Below are positions 21,158 through 32,404 of a DNA stretch of 64,000 nucleotides, in pieces (the first letter of the stretch is position 1; the number at the start of each line of letters is the position of its first letter). Position numbers and translations under genes: made by a program. This DNA is from Anomaloglossus baeobatrachus (Eukaryota > Chordata > Amphibia > Anura > Aromobatidae), in assembly GCF_048569485.1 (NCBI RefSeq), contig NC_134354.1:451501926-451565925 (forward strand), in the 5' to 3' direction. The notes under the pieces were generated by a model that did not search any database, had not been told where the DNA came from, and worked only from the letters and a program-made list of their open reading frames with translations.

Positions 21158-23103
21158 ACAAGGTGATAGATGGTGAAGGGTCTGCTGCACAAGCCTTGCC
21201 ATCCCCACGACTTGTGTGTCAATCCTCTGTCTGTCCAAGTTCCGCCACTGCTTCTGCCTCCTCCACCTCATCTGGGTCCTCCACCTCCGCCCCAAGCCTG
21301 CCTGGTCAGGCCACCAGCGTTCTCACTGCGCAGAAGGAATCATGCACCCCTCATTACTATGCTGGCAGCAGAGCGCAACGGCATCAGGCGGTCTTTAGCT
21401 TGACATGTCTTGGAAATAGGAGTCACACAGCGGCTGAGTTGTGGGCAGCTCTGGAGACTGAGTTTAATAAATGGTTGTCTCCACTCAACCTGCAGCATGG
21501 TAAGGCCATGTGCAACAATGCTGCAAACCTGGCTGCGGCCCTTCCCCTGGGCAAGGTGACACACGTGCCTTGTATGGCTCACGTGTTGAACCTTGTTGTC
21601 CAGCAATTTTTAACACACTATCCCGGCCTAGATGGCCTTCTGACCAGGGCACGAAAACTGTCTGCTCACTTCCGCCGTTCAACCGCCGCAGCTGAGCGAC
21701 TTGCATCGCTCCAGAAGTCTTTCGGCCAGCCGGTTCATCGTCTGAAATGCGATGTGCCGACACGCTGGAATTCGACTCTCCACATGTTACAGCGACTGTG
21801 GCAGCACCGCCGAGCCCTGGTGCAATACGTCATGATGTATAGCCTGGGCCAACGAGATGCAGAGGTGGGGCAGATCACCCTGATGGAGTGGTCTCAGATC
21901 AAGGACCTATGCACCCTTCTGCACAGTTTCGACATGGTAAGGAATATGTTTAGCGCTGACAATGCCATTATCAGCATGACAATTCCAGTCATTTACATGC
22001 TGGAGCACATGCTAAACACTATTCGGAGTCAGGGGGTGGGACAACAGGAAGGGGAGGAACTACAGGAGGATTCATATGCGCAAGACACAACAACATCACC
22101 AAGGTCCAGACGTTCATCATCACCAACGCGGCAGGCATGGGACCATGGGGGACAGGGATCAACAAGGGCGCATGGTAGCAGGCGAAATGTTGAGGAAGGT
22201 GCAGGAGAACATGAAGAAATGGAGGACGAACTGTCCATGGACATGGAAGACTCAGTGGATGAGGGAGACCTTGGTCAAATTTCAGTTGAAAGAGGTTGGG
22301 GGGAGATGTCAGAGGAAGAAAGAACGGTTAGCACCTCTATGCCACAAACACAGCGTGGACTTGGTCCGCATGGCTGCGCAAGACACATGAGTGCCTTCTT
22401 CCTGCACTACCTCCAACATGACCCTCGTATTGTCAAAATTAGAAGTGATGATGACTACTGGCTTGCCACACTATTAGATCCTCGGTACAAGTCCAAATTT
22501 TGTGACATAATTCCAGCCATAGAAAGGGACGCACGTATGCACGAGTATCAGCAGAAGCTGTTACTCAATCTTAGCTCGGCTTTTCCACCAAACAACCGTG
22601 CAGGTGCAGGGAGTGAATCTCCCAGTTGTAACTTCACAAACATGGGACGGTCTCGTCATCTTCAACAGTCTACCCGTACCAGTAGCACCGTATCTGGTGC
22701 TGGTAACAGCAATTTTATTGAATCTTTTCATAATTTTTTTAGACCCTCCTTTGCAAGGCCACCAGAGACAACAAGTCTGACACATAGTCAACGGCTGGAG
22801 AGGATGATACAGGAGTATCTCCAAATGAACATCGATGCCATGACTTTGCAAATGGAGCCTTGCTCATTTTGGGCTTCAAATCTTGAAAAATGGCCAGAGC
22901 TCTCCACTTACGCCTTGGAGATTTTGTCGTGTCCAGCTGCCAGCGTTGTCTCTGAACGTGTCTTCAGTGCTGCTGGGTGTGTGCTGACAGATAAGCTCAC
23001 GCGTCTGTCCATTGACAATGTGGACAGACTAACGTTCATCAAAATGAACAAGTCATGGATCCACAAGGAATTTACTACCCCTGTGTCATCCTGGGGAGAG
23101 TAA
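21094..23103 (+). CDS. hAT-B transposase, N-terminally truncated, 669 codons
   Basis: This uninterrupted frame covers the catalytic two thirds of the same transposase as hAT-A, at over 90 percent residue identity by eye. Residues 1-23 come from antisense 5'-region sequence of copy A; homology starts at VIDGEGSAAQ (about 21160). The BED finger and the FTTDTW block with the first catalytic Asp are absent. The second Asp block reads CNNAANL instead of CDNAANL, so that residue is changed too. The C-terminal block SVVSERVFSAA is intact. It is open but very unlikely to be an active transposase; it could at most encode a dimerisation-competent fragment. No promoter is evident. Confidence 0.8.
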   Translation: MCLGLADMLACPTTRARLGKEDKVIDGEGSAAQALPSPRLVCQSSVCPSSATASASSTSSGSSTSAPSLPGQATSVLTAQKESCTPHYYAGSRAQRHQAVFSLTCLGNRSHTAAELWAALETEFNKWLSPLNLQHGKAMCNNAANLAAALPLGKVTHVPCMAHVLNLVVQQFLTHYPGLDGLLTRARKLSAHFRRSTAAAERLASLQKSFGQPVHRLKCDVPTRWNSTLHMLQRLWQHRRALVQYVMMYSLGQRDAEVGQITLMEWSQIKDLCTLLHSFDMVRNMFSADNAIISMTIPVIYMLEHMLNTIRSQGVGQQEGEELQEDSYAQDTTTSPRSRRSSSPTRQAWDHGGQGSTRAHGSRRNVEEGAGEHEEMEDELSMDMEDSVDEGDLGQISVERGWGEMSEEERTVSTSMPQTQRGLGPHGCARHMSAFFLHYLQHDPRIVKIRSDDDYWLATLLDPRYKSKFCDIIPAIERDARMHEYQQKLLLNLSSAFPPNNRAGAGSESPSCNFTNMGRSRHLQQSTRTSSTVSGAGNSNFIESFHNFFRPSFARPPETTSLTHSQRLERMIQEYLQMNIDAMTLQMEPCSFWASNLEKWPELSTYALEILSCPAASVVSERVFSAAGCVLTDKLTRLSIDNVDRLTFIKMNKSWIHKEFTTPVSSWGE

Positions 23104-24240
23104 ATGCTTGTGGATTTGGAATGTGCTTGATGCAAATCAAAACATCCTGTTTGCAACTATGGCACAAGTGCTGCCACTGAAGGGGTGAGTGTCTGTGTGG
23201 CCCAATTGTTGGAAAAAAGGGAGACTCCACTTGGAGTAACCCTTGCTTACATTGTTTTTAAAAATGATCCAAGATGCACAGCGCTGGGATCAGGAAAGAC
23301 TTTGCTACCTACCCCGGGGTCATCCTGGGGACGGTTAAGTATGGCGTATTTTTGAATGTGCTTGATGCAAATCTAGCTGTGAAGTGTACAACTGGGACAC
23401 AAGTGCTGCCACTGAAGGGGTGGTTGTGTGTGTGGCCCAATTTTTGGAAAAAAGGGAGACTCCGCTTGGAGTAACCCTTGCTTACATTGTTTTTAAAAAT
23501 GATCCAAGATGCACAGACCTGGGATCAGGAAAGACTTTGCTACCTACCCCGGGGTCATCCTGGGGACGGTTAAGTATGGCGTTTTTTTGAATGTGCTTGA
23601 TGCAAATCTAGCTGTGAAGTGTACAACTGGGGCACAAGTGCTGCCACTGAAGGGCTTGGTTGTGTGTGGCCCAATTTTTGGAAAAAAGGGAGACTCCGCT
23701 TGGAGTAACCCTTGCTTACATTGTTTTTAAAAATGATCCAAGATGAACAGTGCTGGGATCAGGAAAGACTTTGCTACCTACCCCGGGGTCATCCTGGGGA
23801 CGGTTAAGTATGGCGTATTTTTGAATGTGCTTGATGCAAATCTAGGTGGGAAGTGTACAACTGGGGCACAAGTGCTGCCACTGAAGGGGTGAGTGTCTGT
23901 GTGCCCAATTGTTGGAAAAAAGGGAGACTCCGCTTGGAGTAACCCTTGCTTGCGTTGTTTTTAAAAATGATCCAAGATGAACAGAGCTGGGATAAGGAAA
24001 GACTTTGCTACCTACCCCGGGGTCATCCTGGGGACGGTTAAGTATGGCGTATTTTTGAATGTGCTTGATGCAAATCTAGCTGTGAAGTGTACAACTGGGG
24101 CACAAGTGCTGCCACTGAAGGGGTGGGTGTGTGTGGGGCCCAATTTTTGGAAAATAGGGAGACTCCGCTTGGAGTCACCTTGTGGTGTTTTACATCATTT
24201 TAGAAGGGCATGCCATGCCTATATCTGTGTCTCCTCCTCA
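21158..24240 (+). mobile_element. hAT transposon copy B, both ends truncated
   Basis: Plus-strand copy of the hAT-A family from within the transposase gene (homologous to about 17885 downward in A) through the 235-bp array to about 24240, where it meets a different tandem repeat just after GCCTATATCTGTGTCTCCTC. Together with A it forms an inverted repeat with arms of about 3 kb. Confidence 0.85.
23104..24180 (+). repeat. 235-bp tandem repeats in hAT-B 3' region
   Basis: Four to five units of about 235 bp after the stop codon. The first unit is the native transposase tail and 3' UTR; following units start ATGCACAGACCTGGGATCAG or a close variant. Each unit encodes a 66-codon frame like those of copy A. 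One unit more than in A suggests independent gain or loss. Confidence 0.85.
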
Positions 24241-24250
24241 TTTTCATGCA

Positions 24251-25933
24251 GTACGGTAGGTTTTTTAACTGCATGAGAGGACACTCACAAGCTAGGGACC
24301 CCAACGTAGAGAAATACTTTGGCGTAGTGTTGGGGCTCTATTGCATTGATCAATTCAGTAGCTAAATTTCTCTTGATTCATATGTTCATGGCAGTAATGC
24401 AGATTCCATTTTTCACATATTCACTCTTGCATATAGCTATTGGATTTTTCAAGTCAGTATTCACACAGCAGTTTCTGCTATTTCATGTATTCCCCTTACA
24501 TAGTCACTGGTGTGCATACCTTATCTCCCCATAGTGATGTTTTTTTAGGTTTTTGCACCCAGTTCGGACTTAGAATGGTGTTCCAAATGTTATTCCTATT
24601 TGTTAGTATTTTTTCGTTTGTGAACCCTCCCCAACCACACCTATTGCCAATCCATATCATACGCATAAATAGCCTGGGTCTCAGCTTCCCATACACGGTA
24701 GGTTTTTTTTAACTGCATGAGAGGACACACACAAGCTAGGGACCCCAACGTAGAGAAATACTTTGGCGTAGTGTTGGGGCTCTATTGCATTGATCAATTC
24801 AGTAGCTAAATTTCTCTTGATTCATATGTTCATGGCAGTAATGCAGATTCCATTTTTCACATATTCACTCTTGCATATAGCTATTGGATTTTTCAAGTCA
24901 GTATTCACACAGCAGTTTCTGCTATTTCATGTATTCCCCTTACATAGTCACTGGTGTGCATACCTTATCTCCCCATAGTGATGTTTTTTTAGGTTTTTGC
25001 ACGCAGTTCGGACTTAGAATGGTGTTCCAAACGTTATTCCTATTTGTTAGTATTTTTTCGTTTGTGAACCCTCCCCAACCACACCTATTGCCAATCCATA
25101 TCATACGCATAAATAGCCTGGGTCTCAGCTTCCCATACACGGTAGGTTTTTTAACTGCATGAGAGGACACACACAAGCTAGGGACCCCAACGTAGAGAAA
25201 TACTTTGGCGTAGTGTTGGGGCTCTATTGCATTGATCAATTCAGTAGCTAAATTTCTCTTGATTCATATGTTCATGGCAGTAATGCAGATTCCATTTTTC
25301 ACATATTCACTCTTGCATATAGCTATTGGATTTTTCAAGTCAGTATTCACACAGCAGTTTCTGCTATTTCATGTATTCCCCTTACATAGTCACTGATGTG
25401 CATACCTTATCTCCCCATAGTGATGTTTTTTTAGGTTTTTGCACCCAATTCGGACTTAGAATGGTGTTCCAAACGTTATTCCTATTTGTTAGTATTTTTT
25501 CGTTTGTGAACCCTCCCCAACCACACCTATTGCCAATCCATATCATACGCATTAATAGCCTGGGTCTCAGCTTCCCATATATGGTAGGTTTTTTAACTGC
25601 ATGAGAGGACACACACAAGCTAGGGACCCCAACGTAGAGAAATACTTTGGCGTAGTGTTGGGGCTCTATTGCATTGATCAATTCAGTAGCTAAATTTCTC
25701 TTGATTCATATGTTCATGGCAGTAATGCAGATTCCATTTTTCACATATTCACTCTTGCATATAGCTATTGGATTTTTCAAGTCAGTATTCACACAGCAGT
25801 TTCTGCTATTTCATGTATTCCCCTTACATAGTCACTGGTGTGCGTACCTTATCTCCCCATAGTGATGTTTTTTTAGGTTTTTGCACCCAGTTCGGACTTA
25901 GAATCGTGTTCCAAACGTTATTCCTATTTCTCA
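24251..25933. repeat. 443-bp tandem repeat, 3.8 units
   Basis: Units begin ACGGTAGGTTTTTTAACTGC near 24251, 24695, 25139 and 25582, differing by only a few bases; the fourth is cut at about 25933. Each carries the same short frames (62 and about 90 codons), which have no recognisable domain. High similarity means recent expansion. The left edge joins truncated hAT-B. Confidence 0.9.
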
Positions 25934-27942
25934 TGCAGGGATTGGCTGGCAGACCACTGTAATGCTACAGCCCTGTTAGTTGTGGAATTGCAGTGATTGG
26001 CCAGCCTGCACAGCGTGAGTGAGCCTTTATACCGGTGGTCGCACTGTGCTCTGCACACAGCCATCTTGTATTCCCTGCTTTCCCCGCCCACAGGCGCCTA
26101 TGATTGGTTGCAGTGAGACACGCCCCCACGCTGAGTGACAGGTTTCTCACTGCACCCAATCACAGCAGCCGGTGGGCGTGTCTATACTGTGCAGTAAAAT
26201 AATAAATAAATAATTAAAAAAACGGCGTGCGGTCCCCCCGATTTTAATATCGGGGTAATAAGGAGTTAATGGCAGTGGCTGGTTTAGCTGCCACTAAATC
26301 CTAGATTAATCATGTCAGGCGTCTCCCCGAGATACCTTCCATGATTAATCTGTAAATTACAGTTAAAAAACACACACACCCGAAAAATCCTTTATTAGAA
26401 ATAAAAAACACTAACAAAGTCCCTCATCACCAATTTATTAACCTCCACGCAACAAATGAGGTAATGATCAGCTGCTGTCAGTCAGGTAACTCACGGCCGC
26501 GATTAACCTCAGTGACAGCTCAGCTGATCGCGATACTCACCTCACTTGTTGCGTGGAGGTGACAGGAGCGGCGGTGTATTCTGCTGCTCCTGTCACCTGC
26601 ATGCAGCAGAGCTGGAAGCGACGCTGGAGGTCCGTGGATTACGCCGGACATGGAGGGCTTTGTCGGGGTTAATAAATTGGTGATGAGGGACTTTGTTAGT
26701 GTTTTTTATTTCTAATAAAGGATTTTTCGGGTGTGTGTGTTTTTTAACTGTAATTTACAGATTAATCATGGAAGGTATCTCGGGGAGACACCTGACATGA
26801 TTAATCTAGGACAGCTATGGGCTGCCAATAACTCCTTATTACCCCGATTTGCCAACGCACCAGGGCAAATCGGGAAGAGCCGGGTACAGTCCCAGAACTG
26901 TCGCATCTAATGTATGCGGCAATTCTGGGCGGCTGCTGACTGATATTGTTAGGCTGGGGGGCTCCCCATAACGTGGAGCTCCCCATCCTGAGAATACCAG
27001 CCTTCAGCCGTATGGCTTTATCTGGTTGGTATTAAAATTGGGGGGACTGCACGGCGTTTTTTTTAATTATTTAATTATTTATTTCACTGCACAGTATACA
27101 CACACCCACCGGCTGCTGTGATTGGGTGCAGTGAGACACCTGTCACTCAGAGTGGGGGCGTGTCTCACTGTAACCAATCATATTCGCCGAAAAGCAGGAA
27201 AGCAGGGAATACGAGATTGATTAATGAGCGGCCAGCTTTTTCAAAAGAGGAAAAGCCGCCGGAGTTTAGTGAACAGCTGTGCAGCGCCGCGGCAGTGATC
27301 GGGGAACGGTAAGTATGAGAGAGGAGGGAGAATGACCGACAGACTGTGAGAGGGGGACAGACAAGACAGAGAGAGACCGACAGACAGACAGAGAGAGACA
27401 GACAGAGCGAGACCGACCGACGGACTGAGGGAGATAGAATGGAAAAAAAAATGACCGACATCGCTAGTAAAAAGCACAAACCGTGCGTTTTGGACATCGG
27501 AGTGCCACACAATGTTTTTACGGAAAATCTTTCATGTAATAATCTCAAAAAGTAACATACACCAGCTCTATCTCACTATTGGGTATGTGCCTTTAACATT
27601 TCCGCCATGAAAATTCATTTTGGTGTCATTTTGGAAGGTTTTCTGGCGAGTCCGTAAAAATGGCTTAAAACTCGGACAAAATTGTTCACAGCGGTGACTT
27701 TTGAGTGATAAATGCTTCAAGGGGTCTTCCTCATGCTGTTGCCATGTCATTTAAGCACTCTTCTGAGACTTTTGTGACATTTTTAGGGTTTCTACATGCT
27801 GCCGGGGGGTCATTTCAGAAAAATACTCGGGTCTCCCATAGGATAACATTGGGCTCGGTGCTCGGGCCGAGTACACGAGTATCTTGGGATGCTCGGCCCG
27901 AGCCTCGAGCACCCGAGCTTTTTGGTACTCGCTCATCACTAG
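25934..27942. mobile_element. Large fold-back element with hAT-like right end
   Basis: The centre (26068-27215) is a long inverted repeat. To the right is a unique part with a core shared with the MITE at 54950-55752 and an end region rich in CTCGAGCACCCGAGC, finishing GGTACTCGCTCATCACTAG at 27942. The reverse complement, CTAGTGATGAGCGAGTACC, resembles the AGATGAG ends of the hATs here, so this may be a non-autonomous hAT. The left end is not clear. Confidence 0.55.
26068..27215. repeat. 1.15-kb palindrome-like inverted repeat
   Basis: Left arm from GTATTCCCTGCTTTCC (26068) to about 26450, right arm from about 26640 to GGAAAGCAGGGAATAC (27215). Matching internal landmarks include ATCGGGGTAATAAGGAGTTA, TAGATTAATCATGTCAGG and CACCCGAAAAATCCTTTATT, each with its complement in the other arm. 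The centre CCTCCACGCAACAAATGAGG ... TTGTTGCGTGGAGG continues the fold. Non-coding. Confidence 0.85.
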
Positions 27943-27995
27943 TAGTGATCCCTGTTTTACCACTCCACATGCCAGCACCACTGAGAGCCTCCATC

Positions 27996-28724
27996 ATGGC
28001 TGAACACTTGCACACCTTCCCACAGTTTGTTATGACTGATGTCATTAATCTCTCCCATAACTGGAGCAAATGGCTAAACAGGTTTGAGAACTTCCTAGAA
28101 GCTATGGACATAAAAGAGGAGAAAAGAAATAAAGCCATGCTCCTGCATTGCACGGGCACAGGAGTCTATGATATATACAGCACGTTACCTGCAGCCGAGA
28201 CAGACATGTACAGCAATTGCACCAAAGCTCTCACTGACTATTTCAACCCCAAACAAAACATCAGATTTGAAAGATACAAGTTCAGAATTGCTAAGCAAAT
28301 CCCAGAAGAATCGCTAGACACCTATATGACCCGGCTGAAAGAGCTAGCACATGGATGTGGATTCACGGATGTAGATGATGAAATTCTAACTCAAGTAATT
28401 GTCACCTGCTTATCTAATAATATAAGGCACAAAGCTCTGCAGCAGGATCTCTCTCATGACTTACTCAAAATGGCTCGCGCTATAGAAATAGCAGATCATC
28501 AGTCCACTGCAATGGAGAATGGGGATAATGTACATGTGCCTAATCTTAAACATAAAAGTACACAAGACAAGCAAGCTCCAGAACAAAAGAAATGTTATAG
28601 ATGTGGACAGGATTTCCCTCACCACCTGAACAAATGTCCAGCTATAGGACAGACGTGCAGTCAATGCGGAAAAGGGAATCAGCTGTCTGCAAATCAGCAT
28701 ACAACAAGTCTTCTCTGCCTATGA
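27996..28724 (+). pseudogene. gypsy fossil: gag-like region
   Basis: Residues from MAEHLHTFPQF onward resemble a capsid-type Gag of the Ty3/gypsy group (WSKWLNRFENFLEAM, later IPEESLDTYMTRLKELA), ending with a CCHC zinc knuckle at about 28593-28640 (CYRCGQDFPHHLNKCP). The frame is open upstream to 27705, but that part lies in the preceding repeat. Fossil. Confidence 0.7.
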
Positions 28725-28779
28725 CAAAGCCCGCAAATATAAAAATGGTGAATCAGGACACAGAAGAAATATCTGTTGC

Positions 28780-29679
28780 TGAAAACTATGTGTTCACCAC
28801 CTCTGCCACTGGCTCAGTACAGTCCCCCAGTATCACACTCCCAATCTGCAACACCAACATCACCTTTACAGTAGATACGGGAGCTTCAGTGGATATCATA
28901 GACAGCAATACATATGAACAATTGAAAACAAAGCCAGTTTTACAGCCAGTACATACTAACATTTTTCCATACAGATCTAAAACACCTCTAGCTACAAGGG
29001 GATAATTTGTGCGGAACTTCGCTGCAAAGAAAATAAGCAGAAAACCACATTTCACACACTACAAGGATCGGGAGGCTGTCTTCTCAGCTATCATACTGTC
29101 TTGAAGCTGGGTCTCATCCAGATTGTTCATACCACAACTGATCCTGAGGATATGGTGAACAATTTTCCCTCCCTATTTAGTGGTTTGGGGAAGCTAAAGG
29201 ACTCTCAAGTACATCTTCATGTGGATGACAGTGTTCGTCCGGTAGTCCAGCCTCATAGGCATATTCCCTTTCACCTGAGAAAGAAGGTAGAAAAGGAACT
29301 CCAATTCCTCATGGATGAGGACGTTATTGAAACTGTTACTGGTCCCACTCTGTGGGTCTCTACACTGGTGGTAGTTCCAAAATCAAAGACTCCTGAGCAG
29401 GTGAGACTGTGTGTTGACATGTGCCTGCCCAACACCACTAACCAGAGAGAAAGACACATCTCACCCATGATTGATGACATCATTCATCTATTAAATGGGG
29501 CGACTGTCTTTTCAAAGCTCGACCTCAATAAGGGCTATCACCAATTAGAACTGAGTCCAGTATCCAGATATTTGACAACATTTTCCACATATGTGGGCCT
29601 CAGAAGAAATAAGAGATTTACTTTTGGGGTCTGCTCAGCAGCGGAAATTTTTCAGGATGCGATAAGGAGTGTCATGTAA
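28780..29679 (+). pseudogene. gypsy fossil: protease and reverse transcriptase region
   Basis: The aspartic protease motif VDTGASVDIID is at about 28870. Reverse transcriptase blocks follow: the fingers region VVVPKSKTPEQVRLCVDM, then KLDLNKGYHQLEL and FTFGVCSAAEIFQDAI. Part of an old, broken copy. Confidence 0.8.
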
Positions 29680-29916
29680 CACATTCAAAATGCCTTAAAT
29701 TACAGTGATGACATACTGGTTTTTGGTAAAACCCAAGCTGAACACAACCATGCTCTATATGCTATCTTCGAATGCCTGCTCTCTGCTGGACTCACTTTAA
29801 ATAAATTCAAATTTTTCAACAATCAGCAATCCATTAAGAGAACTTACAAAGCAAAACTTTGTTTTTCGATGGTCCTAAGACTGTCAGACCTCTTTTGAAA
29901 TATTTAAAAATTAACT

Positions 29917-31050
29917 TTGCTCAACAACCACCATTTTGATCCAGCCCTTCGAACTGAACTAATTGTGGACTCCAGTCCCATGGGACTGGGTGCTATTTTA
30001 GCGCAATATAAGGATAACAATCAAAATCCCCACATCATTTCTTATGCAAATAAAAGCTTAACAAGCACTGAACAGAAATATTCACAACTGGAAAAAGAAA
30101 GCTTTGCAGTTGTCTGGGGATATGAACATTTTCACTTATTTCTATATGGCGCTCCTTTCACTGTTGTCACAGACCATCAAGCACTCCTTACGATCTTTGG
30201 AAATACCAGAACTAAAATGCCTGCACGCATAGAACGATGGGGTCTATGTCTACAGGACTACAACTACAAAATTGTTCACAAACCTGGAAAATTCAGCAAT
30301 CCGGCTGACTATCTTTCAAGACGTTCCATGAATGATGATCTACCTGAGCATTCCGCCATTGAAGAATACATACGCTTCGTTACAGCTCATGCAGTGCCAA
30401 TAGCACTCTATTGATCAGTTTGTGAATGCAACAAGTGACAAGACACTATGTGCCTTAATACAAATCATACAAAATTGAAGGTGGTATGAAATCCAAAAGG
30501 AAAAATTTCCCGATTCTAAGATTGATCTGAAGGAAATAAAACTATTCTCAAGTGTACGGGAGGAATTATCAGTCACTGAAGAACGCCTCATCCTTCGAGG
30601 TACCAAACTGGTTGTACCGACATTTATGGACCATTACCCAATGGCCAATACATTCTAGTAACAATTGATGAATATTCTAGATACCCTGTCATTTCATTTG
30701 TCTCTTCAACATCTGCTACTATTGTCATACCATAACTGGATGACATATTCTCAGCATATGGCATTCCAAGAGTGGTCAAAATAGACAATGGACCTCCGTT
30801 CAATGGACATGTGTTCACACAATTTGCTGAATACTTGGGGTTCAGTCACAGGAAAATAGCACCTTGCTGGCTGCAAGCCAATGGAATCGTAAAATGTTTT
30901 ATGCGCACTATGGGAAAATGAATAAAGGCAGCTAGTCTGGAACACACCCCACTGAAACAGTCATTATATAAATTAATGCGCAATTACTGCAATACGCCAC
31001 ATTCTACTACCAATGCTGCTCCAGCTCATTTAATGTTCGGCAGAACTCTG
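29917..31050 (+). pseudogene. gypsy fossil: RNase H and integrase region
   Basis: RNase H block with ELIVDSSPMGLGAILAQ and TVVTDHQALLTI (about 29940-30200), then KIVHKPGKFSNPADYLSR. Integrase core remnants follow at 30600-31050 (VTIDEYSRYPVISF, AYGIPRVVKIDNGPPFNG). Broken, old. Confidence 0.78.
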
Positions 31051-31109
31051 TGTGATGCCCTAGCTTATCAGGTCGTCACAGGGTATTGTGCAATCTGCCC
31101 TTCTGTGCA

Positions 31110-32205
31110 ATATCCACCTCCTCCATGGTTAGGGATTCCCAACCAATGGTGTTGCCAACAGCAGCTAATTAAAATTCTAGGAACACTCTGCACCACACCC
31201 ACCAGACACACCAGTGGACGGCCTAAGGGTCGCCCACTTGGGGGGTTGTTTAGGGGAGGTCAGGAGTGTCAGGAGACAGAGAGAGTTAGACAGAGTCAGG
31301 AAGAGTGAGGAGGTCAGGAGCTGGGCTCCTTGGAAGTACTATGTAGCAGACGGTGATCTTGGCCTAGTAGGAGCTGGACCCCCAGTCACAGGGGATCATG
31401 ACAAAGGGCACGGTATTGTCGAGGAGGATAGCCGGCGGCCTTTTACCATCACCGGGCTGGGACCAGGGCACGACAGGGTACGTGGATCCTAGGTCAGGGA
31501 GTAGCTTCAGGCAACCTGACAATTTACCCGACGAGAACGGAGCCTTCAAGATCTGCACTCCACCCGCTCGAAAATTGCGGTACAAGCGCAACGAGGTGGA
31601 TAGGATTTTCCACTAAAACGGTCCAGGAAATCCCTAGCGTGAACCCTGAGAGCAAGATCCTCAGTTAGCCATACTGGGGAGCGGGACCCGACTAGTTTCA
31701 AGCTATAGGGGCCAACTAAGAAGAGAACAAGGGGCCAAGGGAAAGGTCACAGATCATCAGGCAACACCAGCGAGAATGGGACCCAAAAGTGCTCCCCTCA
31801 GCGGCAGCGGTGTCCAGAACTTTGGTTTACTAAGTTGTTGGTGTTTATCTTTATGGACTGAGTGAGTACGCCCTTACCTCCCCAACGGCACATCCCCATC
31901 ACTGAGTCCCGGGGCATTACCCCTACCCGTGGAGGGGTTAAACACCTAGCTGCCCACTCTATCACCACTGGGTACTCCCCAGCTGCAGTGGTGGTACTCC
32001 ATCTTACCACACACCATGGGTGGGATCATGAACTTTAACCAAACAGCCCCACATAAATATCCCCCTTTTTATTTGAGTGGCCGCACAACCCCGACCCCCC
32101 GGGTCCGGACGCCCCTCGAGCTACCGCGGATCTGGAGCCGAGCAGCCCGGCTGCTGACGCGGGGGTGGCACATCTGCATATACGTATCCCTGACGTGACC
32201 AGCCA
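31110..32205. mobile_element. Unrecognised repeat nested in the gypsy fossil
   Basis: Gypsy integrase similarity stops near 31100 and resumes near 32230. The roughly 1.1-kb block between is GC-rich, non-coding and unlike the flanks. It contains the tract ACCCCTACCCGTGGAGGGGT and ends near CTGCATATACGTATCCCTGA. I could not assign a family; it may be an LTR or leader segment of another element. The exact edges are uncertain. Confidence 0.45.
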
Positions 32206-32229
32206 TCCCCTACCAAGTGACTTCTCTGT

Positions 32230-32400
32230 GCGATCAACAGACTTTTCTAACAAACAAGCCATGGAACATTATGCAGACAGAAGGCGAAGGACACAGCCAA
32301 GTGCTATCAAAAGAGGTGATGTCATTGTTGTACATTAAAGACGAACCAACAAGACTTCAGTTGTATATAGTCCTGCAAAATATGATGTTACTGAAAGAAA
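32230..32400 (+). pseudogene. gypsy fossil: integrase C-terminal piece
   Basis: A short stretch with NKQAMEHYADRRRRTQPSAI and GDVIVVH is typical of the integrase tail of Ty3/gypsy elements. It lies just beyond the nested repeat and just before the PLE boundary. Confidence 0.6.
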
Positions 32401-32404
32401 AAAC

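Larger units (their letters stand above)
27950..32400 (+). mobile_element. Ty3/gypsy-type LTR-element fossil, internal region
   Basis: Plus-strand gag, protease, reverse transcriptase, RNase H and integrase pieces follow in standard Ty3/gypsy order. The element is broken, with several disruptions, and is interrupted by a nested repeat at about 31110-32205. No matching pair of LTRs was found; a PLE cuts the right side at about 32405. The decay suggests an old insertion, older than the PLEs. Confidence 0.8.

Noticed and set aside
24346-25962. Repeated 62- and 92-codon frames
   Set aside because: Carried identically by each 443-bp tandem unit; no domain, no sign of coding constraint visible.
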